The notes beneath the pieces were generated by a model, which did not search any database, was not told where the DNA came from, and saw only the letters and a list, made by a program, of their open reading frames with translations. The translations under genes and the position numbers were made by a program. Below are positions 1 through 5,506 of a stretch of DNA of 6,391 bases, piece after piece. Every line of letters starts with the position of its first letter. Positions within the stretch are counted from its first letter, which is position 1. The DNA lies in assembly GCA_026785785.1 (NCBI GenBank), contig JAJAZI010000252.1:1-6391 (forward strand). The letters run 5' to 3'. The DNA comes from Microbacteriaceae bacterium. Its GTDB lineage: Bacteria > Actinomycetota > Actinomycetes > Actinomycetales > Microbacteriaceae.

Positions 1-1
1 C

Positions 2-2833
2 ACTGACTTCAACCCCGGACCGAACGACGGCCTCGGCCTCACCACCATGTGGGGCTACGCCGTGCCTGCCGTCAGCGGCACCGCTACCGTGCAGATCGAC
101 GACCTCGAGCTCTTCGCGGGCGCCGAGGTGACACCGACGGTCTCCCTCTCCGCAGCATCCGCCGAGGTCATCGAGGGTGCCGCGGCGAACATCAACGTGC
201 GCCTCAACGTCACACCCACCACACCCATCACCGTCGACTACGCGACGAGCGACGGCACCGCCGGCGCCGGCGACTACACCTCCGCGGTCGGCACGCTCAC
301 CTTCGCCGCCGGCGAGACGACGAAGGCGATCTCCGTCGCCACGATTGACGACGACGCCGAGGAGCCGAGCGAGACCCTCTCGTTGACCCTCAGTAACGCC
401 GTCGGAGCATCGCTCGGCACCCCGAGCGCCGCGACGATCACGATCGTCGACAACGACGGCCCCGTCGTCGGCCCGCCCACCGGCCGCACACTGCTGGTCG
501 AGGACTTCGAGGCCGCCCTGCCGTCGGGCACCGCGGGAACCGTTCCCGTCGGCTGGTTCAACGCCGAGGACCCCAACAGCACCATCGCCTTCGGCACGGT
601 TCCTGCTCCCGTTCCCGTTCCCGTGCCCGGTGACGCTGCCGAAAACGACGTGCTCTCGTCGGCGTTCACCGTGACGTCCTACGGAGTCGTGGTGGACAAC
701 TTCACGAATGCCGCCGTTGACGCGTGGACCACCCAGGACTGGAGCACCTACGAGGGCATCGGCTTCTGGATGCACGGCAACGGATCGGGCACGCGCCTGT
801 TCCTCGACATCCAGGACAACCGCAACCCCGGTTCGACCGTCGACGACGCCGAGCGTTTCGTTGTCGAGTACACCGACAACTGGACCGGCTGGAAGTTCCA
901 GCAGTTCGACTTCGCCGACTTCGCGCGCAAGAACATCAACAACAACGCGCCGAACGACGGTCTCGGACTCACCGAGATGCATGGCTTCGCGTTCGGCGCG
1001 CTCACCACGGCCGGCACGCAGATGTTCTATTACGACGACGTGCTGCTCTACGGCCAGGCCGCCGAGGTGCCCCTGACGATCGGATTCGACCGCGCCGGGT
1101 ACGAGGTTCTCGAGGGGTCCGACTCCTCCGCAACCGTGCGGCTGAATCGCGTCGCCGCCACGGACGTGACCGTCGACTTCGCCACCGCGGAGTCCGCTGC
1201 ACGCACCGCGACCGAGGACCTGCCCGCGACGCTCGACCGCGACTTCGCCACGGCCAGCCGAACCGTCACGATCCCCGCCGGGGAGCGTGAGGCGACCATC
1301 ACCGTCTCCACCCTGCAGAACGCCAAGCACGAGGTGGACGAGACCTTCCTCGTCAACCTGTCGAACCCGATCGGAGCCGAGTTCGGCTTCGTGAGCAGTG
1401 CCACCGTGAGCATCCAGGACGACGACCTGATCGACTTCAGGATCGTCGACGACTTCGAGACCCACCCGTGGCTCTTCGACACCGAGGGCGACATCGACCT
1501 CGCGGTAAGCGAGGCCGCGGCTGGCAGCTACACCGGACAAGACGTCTTCGAGAACGTGCTCGACGTGACGACGGGCGGCGAGTCGACGCTCTCGCGCGAC
1601 TTCGCTGCCGGCCAGGACTGGTCGGCCTACGAGGGGCTGTCGTTCTGGTACCTCGGAGAGGGCGATGGCGACACCGTCACCATGACGGTGGCCGACAACG
1701 CGGCCTCCGACGAGGGGCCCGACAGCTGGGTTCCGGTGTGGAGCGACGAGTTCGACGGAGCGGCAGGCACACCCGCCAACCCCGACAACTGGACCTACGA
1801 GACCGGAGGCTGGGGCTGGGGCAACGACGAGCTGCAGTACTACACCGACAGCACCGACAACGCGGCGCATGACGGCAACGGCAACATGGTGATCACGGCT
1901 CGAGAAATCGACCCGGCGACCACGGACCTCGACTGCTGGCACGGACCGTGCACGCACACGTCGGCCCGACTGATCACCGAGCAGAAGCAGGAGTTCGAGT
2001 ACGGCCGCATCGAGTCACGCGTGCAGGTGCCCCAGGGCTCTGGCATCTGGCCCGCCGTGTGGACGCTCGGCAACGACTTCCGTGAGGTCGGCTGGCCCCA
2101 GACGGGCGAGATCGACGTGATGGAGTTCGTCGGGCGCCTGCCGAACGAGATCTTCGGCACCATCCACGGACCGGGATACTCGGGAGGCAACTCCTACGGC
2201 GACACCCACACGTTCGACACCCCCGTGTACGAGGACTGGCACACGTTCTCGGTCGAGTGGACCCCAGAGCGCATCGACTGGTTCGTGGACGGCATCCAGT
2301 ACCACTCGGCCACCCCGGCCGATGTGGCACCGAACGAGTGGGTGTACGACCACCCGTTCTCGCTGCTCACCAACGTGGCCGTCGGCGGCAACTTCGGTGG
2401 AGCGCCTGGCGAGGATCTCGTGTTCCCGCAGTCGCTGACCCTGGACTACATCCGTGTCTTCCAGGCGCCGGACACCGCCGAGCGGTTCGAGACAACCTTC
2501 GTCGACAACCAGGCCGGATGGCGCAAGGTGACCGTCGCGTTCGCCGACCTCACCCGTGCCGCCGACCAGCCGGCCGGCGCACCGAACGACGGCCCGACCC
2601 TCACCGACGTGCAGGGCTACGGCTTCGGCTTCAGCGGTGCCGGAACGGTGAGCCTGGACCGGGTCACCCTGGTGGAGGACGTGCCGGTGCAAACCTGCAC
2701 GGTGCGGGGCAAGCCGGAGGTCACGGGTAAGCCCTCGGTGACGGGCAAGCCGGAGGTCGTGGGCAAGCCAGGCGTGATGGGCAAGCCAGCCGTGACGGGT
2801 AAGCCCGCGTACCCCGGGCGGCCCTGCCGGTAG
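2..2833 (+). CDS. Multi-modular family 16 glycoside hydrolase with Calx-beta and CBM11-like domains (5' partial)
   Basis: Probable extracellular endo-beta-1,3-glucanase (laminarinase-like). The reading frame is open from the left edge, and the residues before the first ATG (47) already match a conserved PNDG motif seen in two later modules, so the true start lies upstream. Numbering from the ATG at 47: end of a CBM11-like module (to ~24), Calx-beta (29-138, ending in IVDNDG), CBM11-like (148-338), Calx-beta (342-461, ending in QDDD), first half of a third CBM11-like module (463-560), GH16 (561-807), second half of that module (808-877), then a Cys-flanked GKP repeat tail (884-928). The GH16 signature GEIDVME gives nucleophile E688, helper D690 and acid/base E693; GGWGWGNDELQYYT and GIWPAVW are also typical. 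Cys630 and Cys635 may form a small disulfide. Export is inferred, as the N-terminus is missing. No LPxTG motif or terminal membrane helix is present. The substrate assignment is family-level inference; lichenin or another beta-glucan is possible. Confidence 0.93.
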   Translation, partial: TDFNPGPNDGLGLTTMWGYAVPAVSGTATVQIDDLELFAGAEVTPTVSLSAASAEVIEGAAANINVRLNVTPTTPITVDYATSDGTAGAGDYTSAVGTLTFAAGETTKAISVATIDDDAEEPSETLSLTLSNAVGASLGTPSAATITIVDNDGPVVGPPTGRTLLVEDFEAALPSGTAGTVPVGWFNAEDPNSTIAFGTVPAPVPVPVPGDAAENDVLSSAFTVTSYGVVVDNFTNAAVDAWTTQDWSTYEGIGFWMHGNGSGTRLFLDIQDNRNPGSTVDDAERFVVEYTDNWTGWKFQQFDFADFARKNINNNAPNDGLGLTEMHGFAFGALTTAGTQMFYYDDVLLYGQAAEVPLTIGFDRAGYEVLEGSDSSATVRLNRVAATDVTVDFATAESAARTATEDLPATLDRDFATASRTVTIPAGEREATITVSTLQNAKHEVDETFLVNLSNPIGAEFGFVSSATVSIQDDDLIDFRIVDDFETHPWLFDTEGDIDLAVSEAAAGSYTGQDVFENVLDVTTGGESTLSRDFAAGQDWSAYEGLSFWYLGEGDGDTVTMTVADNAASDEGPDSWVPVWSDEFDGAAGTPANPDNWTYETGGWGWGNDELQYYTDSTDNAAHDGNGNMVITAREIDPATTDLDCWHGPCTHTSARLITEQKQEFEYGRIESRVQVPQGSGIWPAVWTLGNDFREVGWPQTGEIDVMEFVGRLPNEIFGTIHGPGYSGGNSYGDTHTFDTPVYEDWHTFSVEWTPERIDWFVDGIQYHSATPADVAPNEWVYDHPFSLLTNVAVGGNFGGAPGEDLVFPQSLTLDYIRVFQAPDTAERFETTFVDNQAGWRKVTVAFADLTRAADQPAGAPNDGPTLTDVQGYGFGFSGAGTVSLDRVTLVEDVPVQTCTVRGKPEVTGKPSVTGKPEVVGKPGVMGKPAVTGKPAYPGRPCR
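131..460 (+). other. Calx-beta domain 1 of the GH16 protein
   Basis: Residues 29-138 follow the Calx-beta pattern: an early VIEG acidic turn, DYATSDGTA, GDYTSAVGTLTF, an AAGET turn, an acidic DDDAEEPSE stretch and a final TITIVDNDG. These beta-sandwich domains usually bind calcium through such acidic clusters and act as stiff spacers in secreted proteins. Here it separates two CBM11-like modules. Confidence 0.85.
488..1060 (+). other. CBM11-like carbohydrate-binding module (second copy, uninterrupted)
   Basis: Residues 148-338 run from LVEDFE through WSTYEGIGFWMHG, LFLDIQDN, DDAERFVVEYTDNWTGWKF and APNDGLGLTEMHGF to YYDDVLLYG. The order DFE, YxGxxFW, short loop, ERF, W-K and D-D-V is typical of CBM11/CIA30-type beta-sandwich modules that bind beta-glucan chains. 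This copy is the internal reference for the third copy, which is broken by the GH16 domain. It also carries a Val-Pro repeat (residues 185-194) that the third copy lacks. Confidence 0.7.
599..628 (+). repeat. Hexanucleotide repeat encoding a Val-Pro run
   Basis: Five consecutive 6-base units, mostly GTTCCC-like, encode VPAPVPVPVP inside the second CBM11-like module. The two central units are identical and the others differ at one to two bases. Slippage could change its length in whole dipeptides without shifting the frame. Confidence 0.8.
1070..1429 (+). other. Calx-beta domain 2 of the GH16 protein
   Basis: Residues 342-461 show a second Calx-beta pattern: YEVLEGSDSSATVRLNR, VTVDFATAES, RTVTIPAGER, the acidic KHEVDETF stretch, VNLSNPIGAEFG and a final VSIQDDD. 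It carries an insertion of roughly ten residues relative to the first copy after DFATAES. It links the second CBM11-like module to the split third one. Confidence 0.83.
1433..2677 (+). other. Third CBM11-like module, split in two halves by the catalytic domain
   Basis: The N-terminal half covers residues 463-560 (IVDDFE, WSAYEGLSFWYLG, VTMTVADN) and the C-terminal half residues 808-877 (DTAERFETTFVDNQAGW, APNDGPTLTDVQGYGF, LDRVTLVED). Joined, they reproduce the order and spacing of the uninterrupted copy at residues 148-338, so the sequence between them reads as an insertion into one surface loop, between the IQDN-type strand and the AERF-type strand. Confidence 0.72.
1727..2467 (+). other. 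GH16 catalytic domain (beta-1,3-glucanase-like)
   Basis: Residues 561-807, from WVPVWSDEFDG to LDYIRVFQA, form a complete GH16 jelly-roll domain of normal length. The active-site strand is at residues 687-693: E688 (codon 2108-2110), D690 and E693 (codon 2123-2125). The EIDxME spacing is the laminarinase/agarase-type beta-bulge form, not the EIDxE form of plant-type enzymes. The GGWGWGNDELQYYT region, GRIESRVQVP and GIWPAVWTLG favour the laminarinase-like subgroup. Confidence 0.92.
2708..2815 (+). repeat. Six 18-bp tandem units encoding GKPxVx hexapeptides
   Basis: Six in-phase 18-base units start with GGC/GGT-AAG-CC and encode GKPEVT, GKPSVT, GKPEVV, GKPGVM, GKPAVT and GKPAYP. They are followed by GRPCR and the stop. 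Cys884 and Cys927 flank the repeats, and the tail has a net positive charge. It sits where cell-wall anchoring elements of secreted proteins usually lie; a role in binding anionic wall polymers is inference. Confidence 0.9.
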
Positions 2834-2862
2834 GGCCGCACCGCGCTGACGGCACCTGAAAC

Positions 2863-2898
2863 CGAAGAAGCCCCCACCGAGTGGTGGGGGCATCTTCG
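2863..2898. terminator. Hairpin terminator, probably bidirectional
   Basis: A 9-bp GC-rich stem (2870-2878 pairing with 2883-2891) closes a GAGT loop. After one A-A mismatch it extends by six further pairs (2863-2868 with 2893-2898). It lies 29 bases after the GH16 stop. The + strand flank is only moderately T-rich (ATCTTCGTGTT), and the - strand flank reads CTTCTTCGGTTT. Its place between convergent genes suggests that it stops transcripts from both sides. Confidence 0.85.
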
Positions 2899-2940
2899 TG
2901 TTCAGGACGCGGCAGACTCAGCCCGCGGCGCTCGGAATAG

Positions 2941-3004
2941 CGCCGAGTACGCAGTAGTGGCTGCTCAGGAGCGACCGGGAGCGACCACAACTCCGTACTC
3001 GGCG
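2941..3004. repeat. 11-bp inverted repeat forming a potential 64-nt hairpin
   Basis: The arm CGCCGAGTACG (2941-2951) is the exact reverse complement of 2994-3004. Shorter complementary blocks lie inside (GTGG 2957-2960 with CCAC 2984-2987; GCTC 2963-2966 with GAGC 2979-2982 or 2969-2972), so the interior can also fold. It does not look like a standard terminator, because there is no T tract and the loop is long. Its function is unknown. Confidence 0.7.
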
Positions 3005-3062
3005 AGGCTACGCGGAACTCCGCGAGGCTACGCGGAACTCCGCGAGGCTCCGCGCCAATCCC
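3003..3062. repeat. 20-bp tandem repeat, two perfect copies plus one decayed copy
   Basis: The 20-base unit CGAGGCTACGCGGAACTCCG occurs perfectly at 3003-3022 and 3023-3042. A third copy at 3043-3062 matches 15 of 20 positions. Each perfect unit contains the small palindrome GCGGA-AC-TCCGC. A further AACTCCG lies just upstream at 2989-2995, overlapping the right arm of the inverted repeat. The array is noncoding and directly abuts the long inverted repeat. Confidence 0.88.
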
Positions 3063-3100
3063 TCCTCGGCACGACCCCGTGACTCGGCGCACTCCCGCGG

Positions 3101-3120
3101 GCGGATGCGGGCGGATGCGG
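3101..3120. repeat. Perfect 10-bp direct duplication
   Basis: GCGGATGCGG occurs twice back to back in the intergenic region, 55 bases from the ALDH-like stop codon. A similar short duplication (GAGCGACC at 2969-2976 and 2979-2986) lies in the loop of the inverted repeat. Both are consistent with slippage in GC-rich noncoding DNA. Confidence 0.8.
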
Positions 3121-3175
3121 CCGCACAGTCGCCATCGTCGCGGCGGGTCTGCCCCGCCACGCCGTGGCCGGACTC

Positions 3176-4030
3176 CTAGATGAGCCCCTTCGTGTGCCAG
3201 ACCGTCTTGGTCTCGGTGAAGAAGGTCACGCGCTCGACCGACGGCGACGCAACGCCGACTTCGGGCGGCAGCACGCGCTTGAGCGTCTCGGCCGCGGCGA
3301 TCTGCAGGTCGACCCAGTCCAGGTCGCTGGCGCCGGCCAGGTCGAGGGCGTTGACGTCGGCGTGGCTTGCGAGCCACGGCGCGATCTCCGCGGCGGACCC
3401 GGTGAGGATGTTGACCACTCCGCCGGGAACGTCGCTGGTGGCGAGCACTTCGCCGAGGGTGATCGCGCTGAGCGGGGAGGTCTCGCTCGCGATAACCACG
3501 ACGGTGTTGCCGCTCACCAGAGCGGGGGCGACGACGCTCACGAGCCCGAGCAGGGAGGGTGCCTGCGGGGCGATGATCGCGACGACGCCGGTCGCCTCCG
3601 GGGTCGACACGTTGAAATAGGGTCCGCTCACGGGGTTGCCGTTGCCGGCCACCTGCACGTATTTGTCGGCCCAGCCGGCGTACCAGACCCACACGTCGAT
3701 CGCGGCGTCGACCTGGGCGGATGCCGCGGACTCGCTCGCGCCCTCCGAGCGGCGGATCTCGTCGACGAACTGCGCGCGACGCCCCTCGAGCAGCTCGGCG
3801 ATGCGGTAGAGCACCTGCCCGCGGTTGTAGCCGGTGGCGCCGGACCAACCGGAGACGGCGGAACGTGCCGCGACGACGGCATCCCTCGCGTCCTTGCGGG
3901 ACGCCTTCGCCGCGTTGGCGAGGAAGTCGCCCTTCGCGGTGACGACCTCGTAGACCCGGCCGGACTCGCTGCGCGGGAACTTGCCGCCGATGTAGAGCTT
4001 GAATGTCTTCGGCACGGTGAGGTGGCTCAC
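3176..4030 (-). CDS. Truncated, catalytically dead ALDH-like protein (split ALDH16 C-domain candidate)
   Basis: A 284-residue protein homologous to the N-terminal, NAD-binding part of aldehyde dehydrogenases; a full ALDH has about 490 residues. It shares the N-terminal LYIGGKF strand, the VWYAGWADK segment, a Rossmann-like stretch (148-181) and GGVVNILTG (203-211) with the neighbouring ALDH. The catalytic positions are lost: Asn of PWN becomes Gln156, Lys of VIKPAE becomes Ile180, and ELGGK and the cysteine motif are absent. It ends in a distinct C-terminus (TETKTVWHTKGLI). The GTG start at 4030 is chosen because it overlaps the upstream TGA as GTGA and follows a GAAGGGAG ribosome binding site at seven bases; homology begins at once. 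It is not a decayed gene, as the frame is intact and translation signals are strong. A regulatory or structural partner of the upstream ALDH is the best guess, by analogy with ALDH16. Confidence 0.88.
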   Translation of the reverse strand: MSHLTVPKTFKLYIGGKFPRSESGRVYEVVTAKGDFLANAAKASRKDARDAVVAARSAVSGWSGATGYNRGQVLYRIAELLEGRRAQFVDEIRRSEGASESAASAQVDAAIDVWVWYAGWADKYVQVAGNGNPVSGPYFNVSTPEATGVVAIIAPQAPSLLGLVSVVAPALVSGNTVVVIASETSPLSAITLGEVLATSDVPGGVVNILTGSAAEIAPWLASHADVNALDLAGASDLDWVDLQIAAAETLKRVLPPEVGVASPSVERVTFFTETKTVWHTKGLI

Positions 4031-5502
4031 TTGCGTGCTCCCTTCGTGACGGCCGGCGCGGTCCAGCCGCGGGATTCGAGGTACGCGGCGAGGCCGTGAC
4101 GGCCACCCTCGCGTCCGTAGCCGGACTCCTTGTACCCGCCGAACGGGCTCGAGGGGTCGAACTGGTTGAACGTGTTCGCCCACACGACGCCCGCGCGCAG
4201 CTTGTCGGCCACACCGAGGATCCGGCTGCCCTTGTCGCTCCAGATGCCGGCCGAGAGGCCGTAAGGGGTGTTGTTGGCCTTGGCGATCGCCTCGGCCGGG
4301 GTGCGGAAGGTCAGGATGCTGAGCACCGGGCCGAAGATCTCGTCCCGGGCGATGCGGTGGCTCGTCGACACGCCCGTGAAGATCGTCGGCGCGAACCAGA
4401 AACCGGCATCCGGCAGCTGGCACGCCGGGCTCCACCGCTCGGCGCCCTCGTCAACGCCCACGTTGCTCAGCTCGCGGATGCGGTCGAGCTGCGCGCGGGA
4501 GTTGATCGCCCCGACATCGGTGTTCTTATCCAGCGGGTCGCCGACCCGCAGGGTCGACATGCGGGCCTTGAGCCGGGAGACGACCTCGTCGTGGATGTTC
4601 TCCTGCACCAGCAGGCGCGAACCGGCGCAGCAGACGTGGCCCTGGTTGAAGAAGATGCCGTTGACGATGCCCTCGATGGCCTGGTCGATGGGCGCGTCGT
4701 CGAAGACGATGTTCGCCGCCTTGCCACCGAGCTCGAGAGTGAGCTTCTTGCCCGATCCGGCGGTCGACCTCGCGATCGCACGGCCGACCGTGGTCGATCC
4801 GGTGAAGGCGACCTTGTTGACGTCCGTGTGGTTCACGAGCGCGTGGCCCGTGTCGCCGGCACCGGTGATGATGTTGACGACTCCCGGCGGCAGGTCGGCC
4901 TGCTGCAGGATCTCCGCGAAGATGAGCGCGGTCAGCGGCGTCGTCTCGGCGGGCTTGATCACCACGGTGTTCCCGGCGGCCAGCGCCGGCGCGATCTTCC
5001 ACGCGAGCATGAGCAGCGGGAAATTCCACGGGATCACCTGGGCGGCGACGCCGAGGGACCGGGGGGCAGGCCCGAGCCCGGCGTAGTCGAGCTTGTCGGC
5101 CCAGCCGGCGTAGTAGAAGAACCAGGCGGCGACGAGCGGGATGTCGACGTCGCGGCTCTCCTTGATGGGCTTGCCATTGTCGAGGCTCTCCGCAACCGCG
5201 AGCTCGCGGGCACGCTCCTGCACGAGCCTCGCAATTCGGAACAGGTACTTGCCGCGGTCCGAGCCGGACATTCTCGACCAGGTGCGGTCGTACGCTCGCC
5301 GGGCGGCGGCGACGGCGGCGTCGACATCCGAGGCATCCGCGTTCGCGATCTGGGCGATGTGCTTCTCGGTCGCCGGCGAGATGGTCGAGAACGGGGTGCC
5401 GTGGCCCTCGACGAACTCGCCACCGATGAACAGCCCGTAGTTCTCGCGGAGGTTCAGGATCGCGGTCGACTCCGGGGCCGGAGCGTAGTCAAGAAAACTC
5501 AT
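4027..5502 (-). CDS. NAD(P)-dependent aldehyde dehydrogenase, full length, deoC-linked
   Basis: A 491-residue aldehyde dehydrogenase with all catalytic features: PWNFP with Asn160, VIKPAE with Lys183 (cofactor ribose contact), FTGSTTVGR (233-241, Rossmann motif), ELGGK with general base Glu257, FNQGHVCCAG with catalytic Cys291, and EIFGPV with Glu388. It oxidises an aldehyde to the acid in the cytoplasm. Next to deoC the natural substrate would be acetaldehyde released from deoxyribose-5-phosphate; that is inferred from context. The ATG at 5502 lies four bases after the deoC stop, with no clear Shine-Dalgarno of its own, so it is probably translated by coupling. Its own stop overlaps the start of the inactive ALDH-like gene. 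It closely resembles that partner in the N-terminal half (VWYAGWADK versus FYYAGWADK), which suggests an ancient duplication. It could be the first domain of a split ALDH16. Confidence 0.95.
   Translation of the reverse strand: MSFLDYAPAPESTAILNLRENYGLFIGGEFVEGHGTPFSTISPATEKHIAQIANADASDVDAAVAAARRAYDRTWSRMSGSDRGKYLFRIARLVQERARELAVAESLDNGKPIKESRDVDIPLVAAWFFYYAGWADKLDYAGLGPAPRSLGVAAQVIPWNFPLLMLAWKIAPALAAGNTVVIKPAETTPLTALIFAEILQQADLPPGVVNIITGAGDTGHALVNHTDVNKVAFTGSTTVGRAIARSTAGSGKKLTLELGGKAANIVFDDAPIDQAIEGIVNGIFFNQGHVCCAGSRLLVQENIHDEVVSRLKARMSTLRVGDPLDKNTDVGAINSRAQLDRIRELSNVGVDEGAERWSPACQLPDAGFWFAPTIFTGVSTSHRIARDEIFGPVLSILTFRTPAEAIAKANNTPYGLSAGIWSDKGSRILGVADKLRAGVVWANTFNQFDPSSPFGGYKESGYGREGGRHGLAAYLESRGWTAPAVTKGARK
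4038..4045 (-). promoter_or_regulatory. Strong ribosome binding site that fixes the GTG start of the ALDH-like gene
   Basis: On the - strand GAAGGGAG lies seven bases before the GTG at 4030. It is embedded in the last codons of the upstream ALDH. With the GTGA overlap it implies translational coupling and rules out the much longer upstream extension of this frame. Confidence 0.85.
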
Positions 5503-5506
5503 GGGT

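Larger units (their letters stand above)
2834..3175. other. Convergent intergenic region without a recognisable gene
   Basis: About 340 bases lie between the stop of the GH16 gene (+) and the stop of the ALDH-like gene (-). The region holds one strong terminator hairpin, an 11-bp inverted repeat, 20-bp tandem repeats and a 10-bp duplication. I saw no RBS-led open frame with recognisable protein content, no tRNA and no remnant of an ALDH C-terminal domain. Frames that cross it are continuations of antisense shadows. Confidence 0.75.

Noticed and set aside
47..49. ATG at 47 as the start of the glycoside hydrolase
   Set aside because: The frame is open to the left edge and the 15 codons before the ATG match the conserved PNDG segment of the CBM11-like modules, so the protein starts upstream of the window.
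2015..2893. - strand open frame (292 codons) opposite the GH16 domain and tail
   Set aside because: It is an antisense shadow of the GH16 coding region. Its repetitive His/Leu-rich start simply mirrors the GKP repeat DNA.
2877..2928. sortase (LPxTG) signal near the end of the GH16 protein
   Set aside because: The C-terminus ends in GKP repeats and GRPCR. There is no LPxTG-like motif, hydrophobic segment or charged tail after it, and the stop is at 2831-2833.
3003..3062. CRISPR-like array
   Set aside because: The 20-bp units are directly adjacent without spacers, only two are perfect, and no cas genes are nearby.
3176..4030. The short ALDH-like gene as a pseudogene or frameshifted ALDH
   Set aside because: The frame is intact and has a strong RBS and a defined C-terminus. 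The 340 bases after its stop contain no remnant of the missing ALDH catalytic domain in any frame. A genuine short family member fits better.
2721..4214. Long - strand open frame (497 codons) across the intergenic region and the ALDH-like gene
   Set aside because: It overlaps the true ALDH-like gene in another frame, is Arg/Pro/Ala-rich, and runs through repeats and the terminator hairpin. There is no sign of protein homology.
4031..4435. N-terminal extension of the ALDH-like frame up to 4435
   Set aside because: The extension is the out-of-frame shadow of the C-terminal part of the full-length ALDH. The GTG at 4030 with its RBS and GTGA overlap is a far better start, and ALDH homology begins immediately after it.
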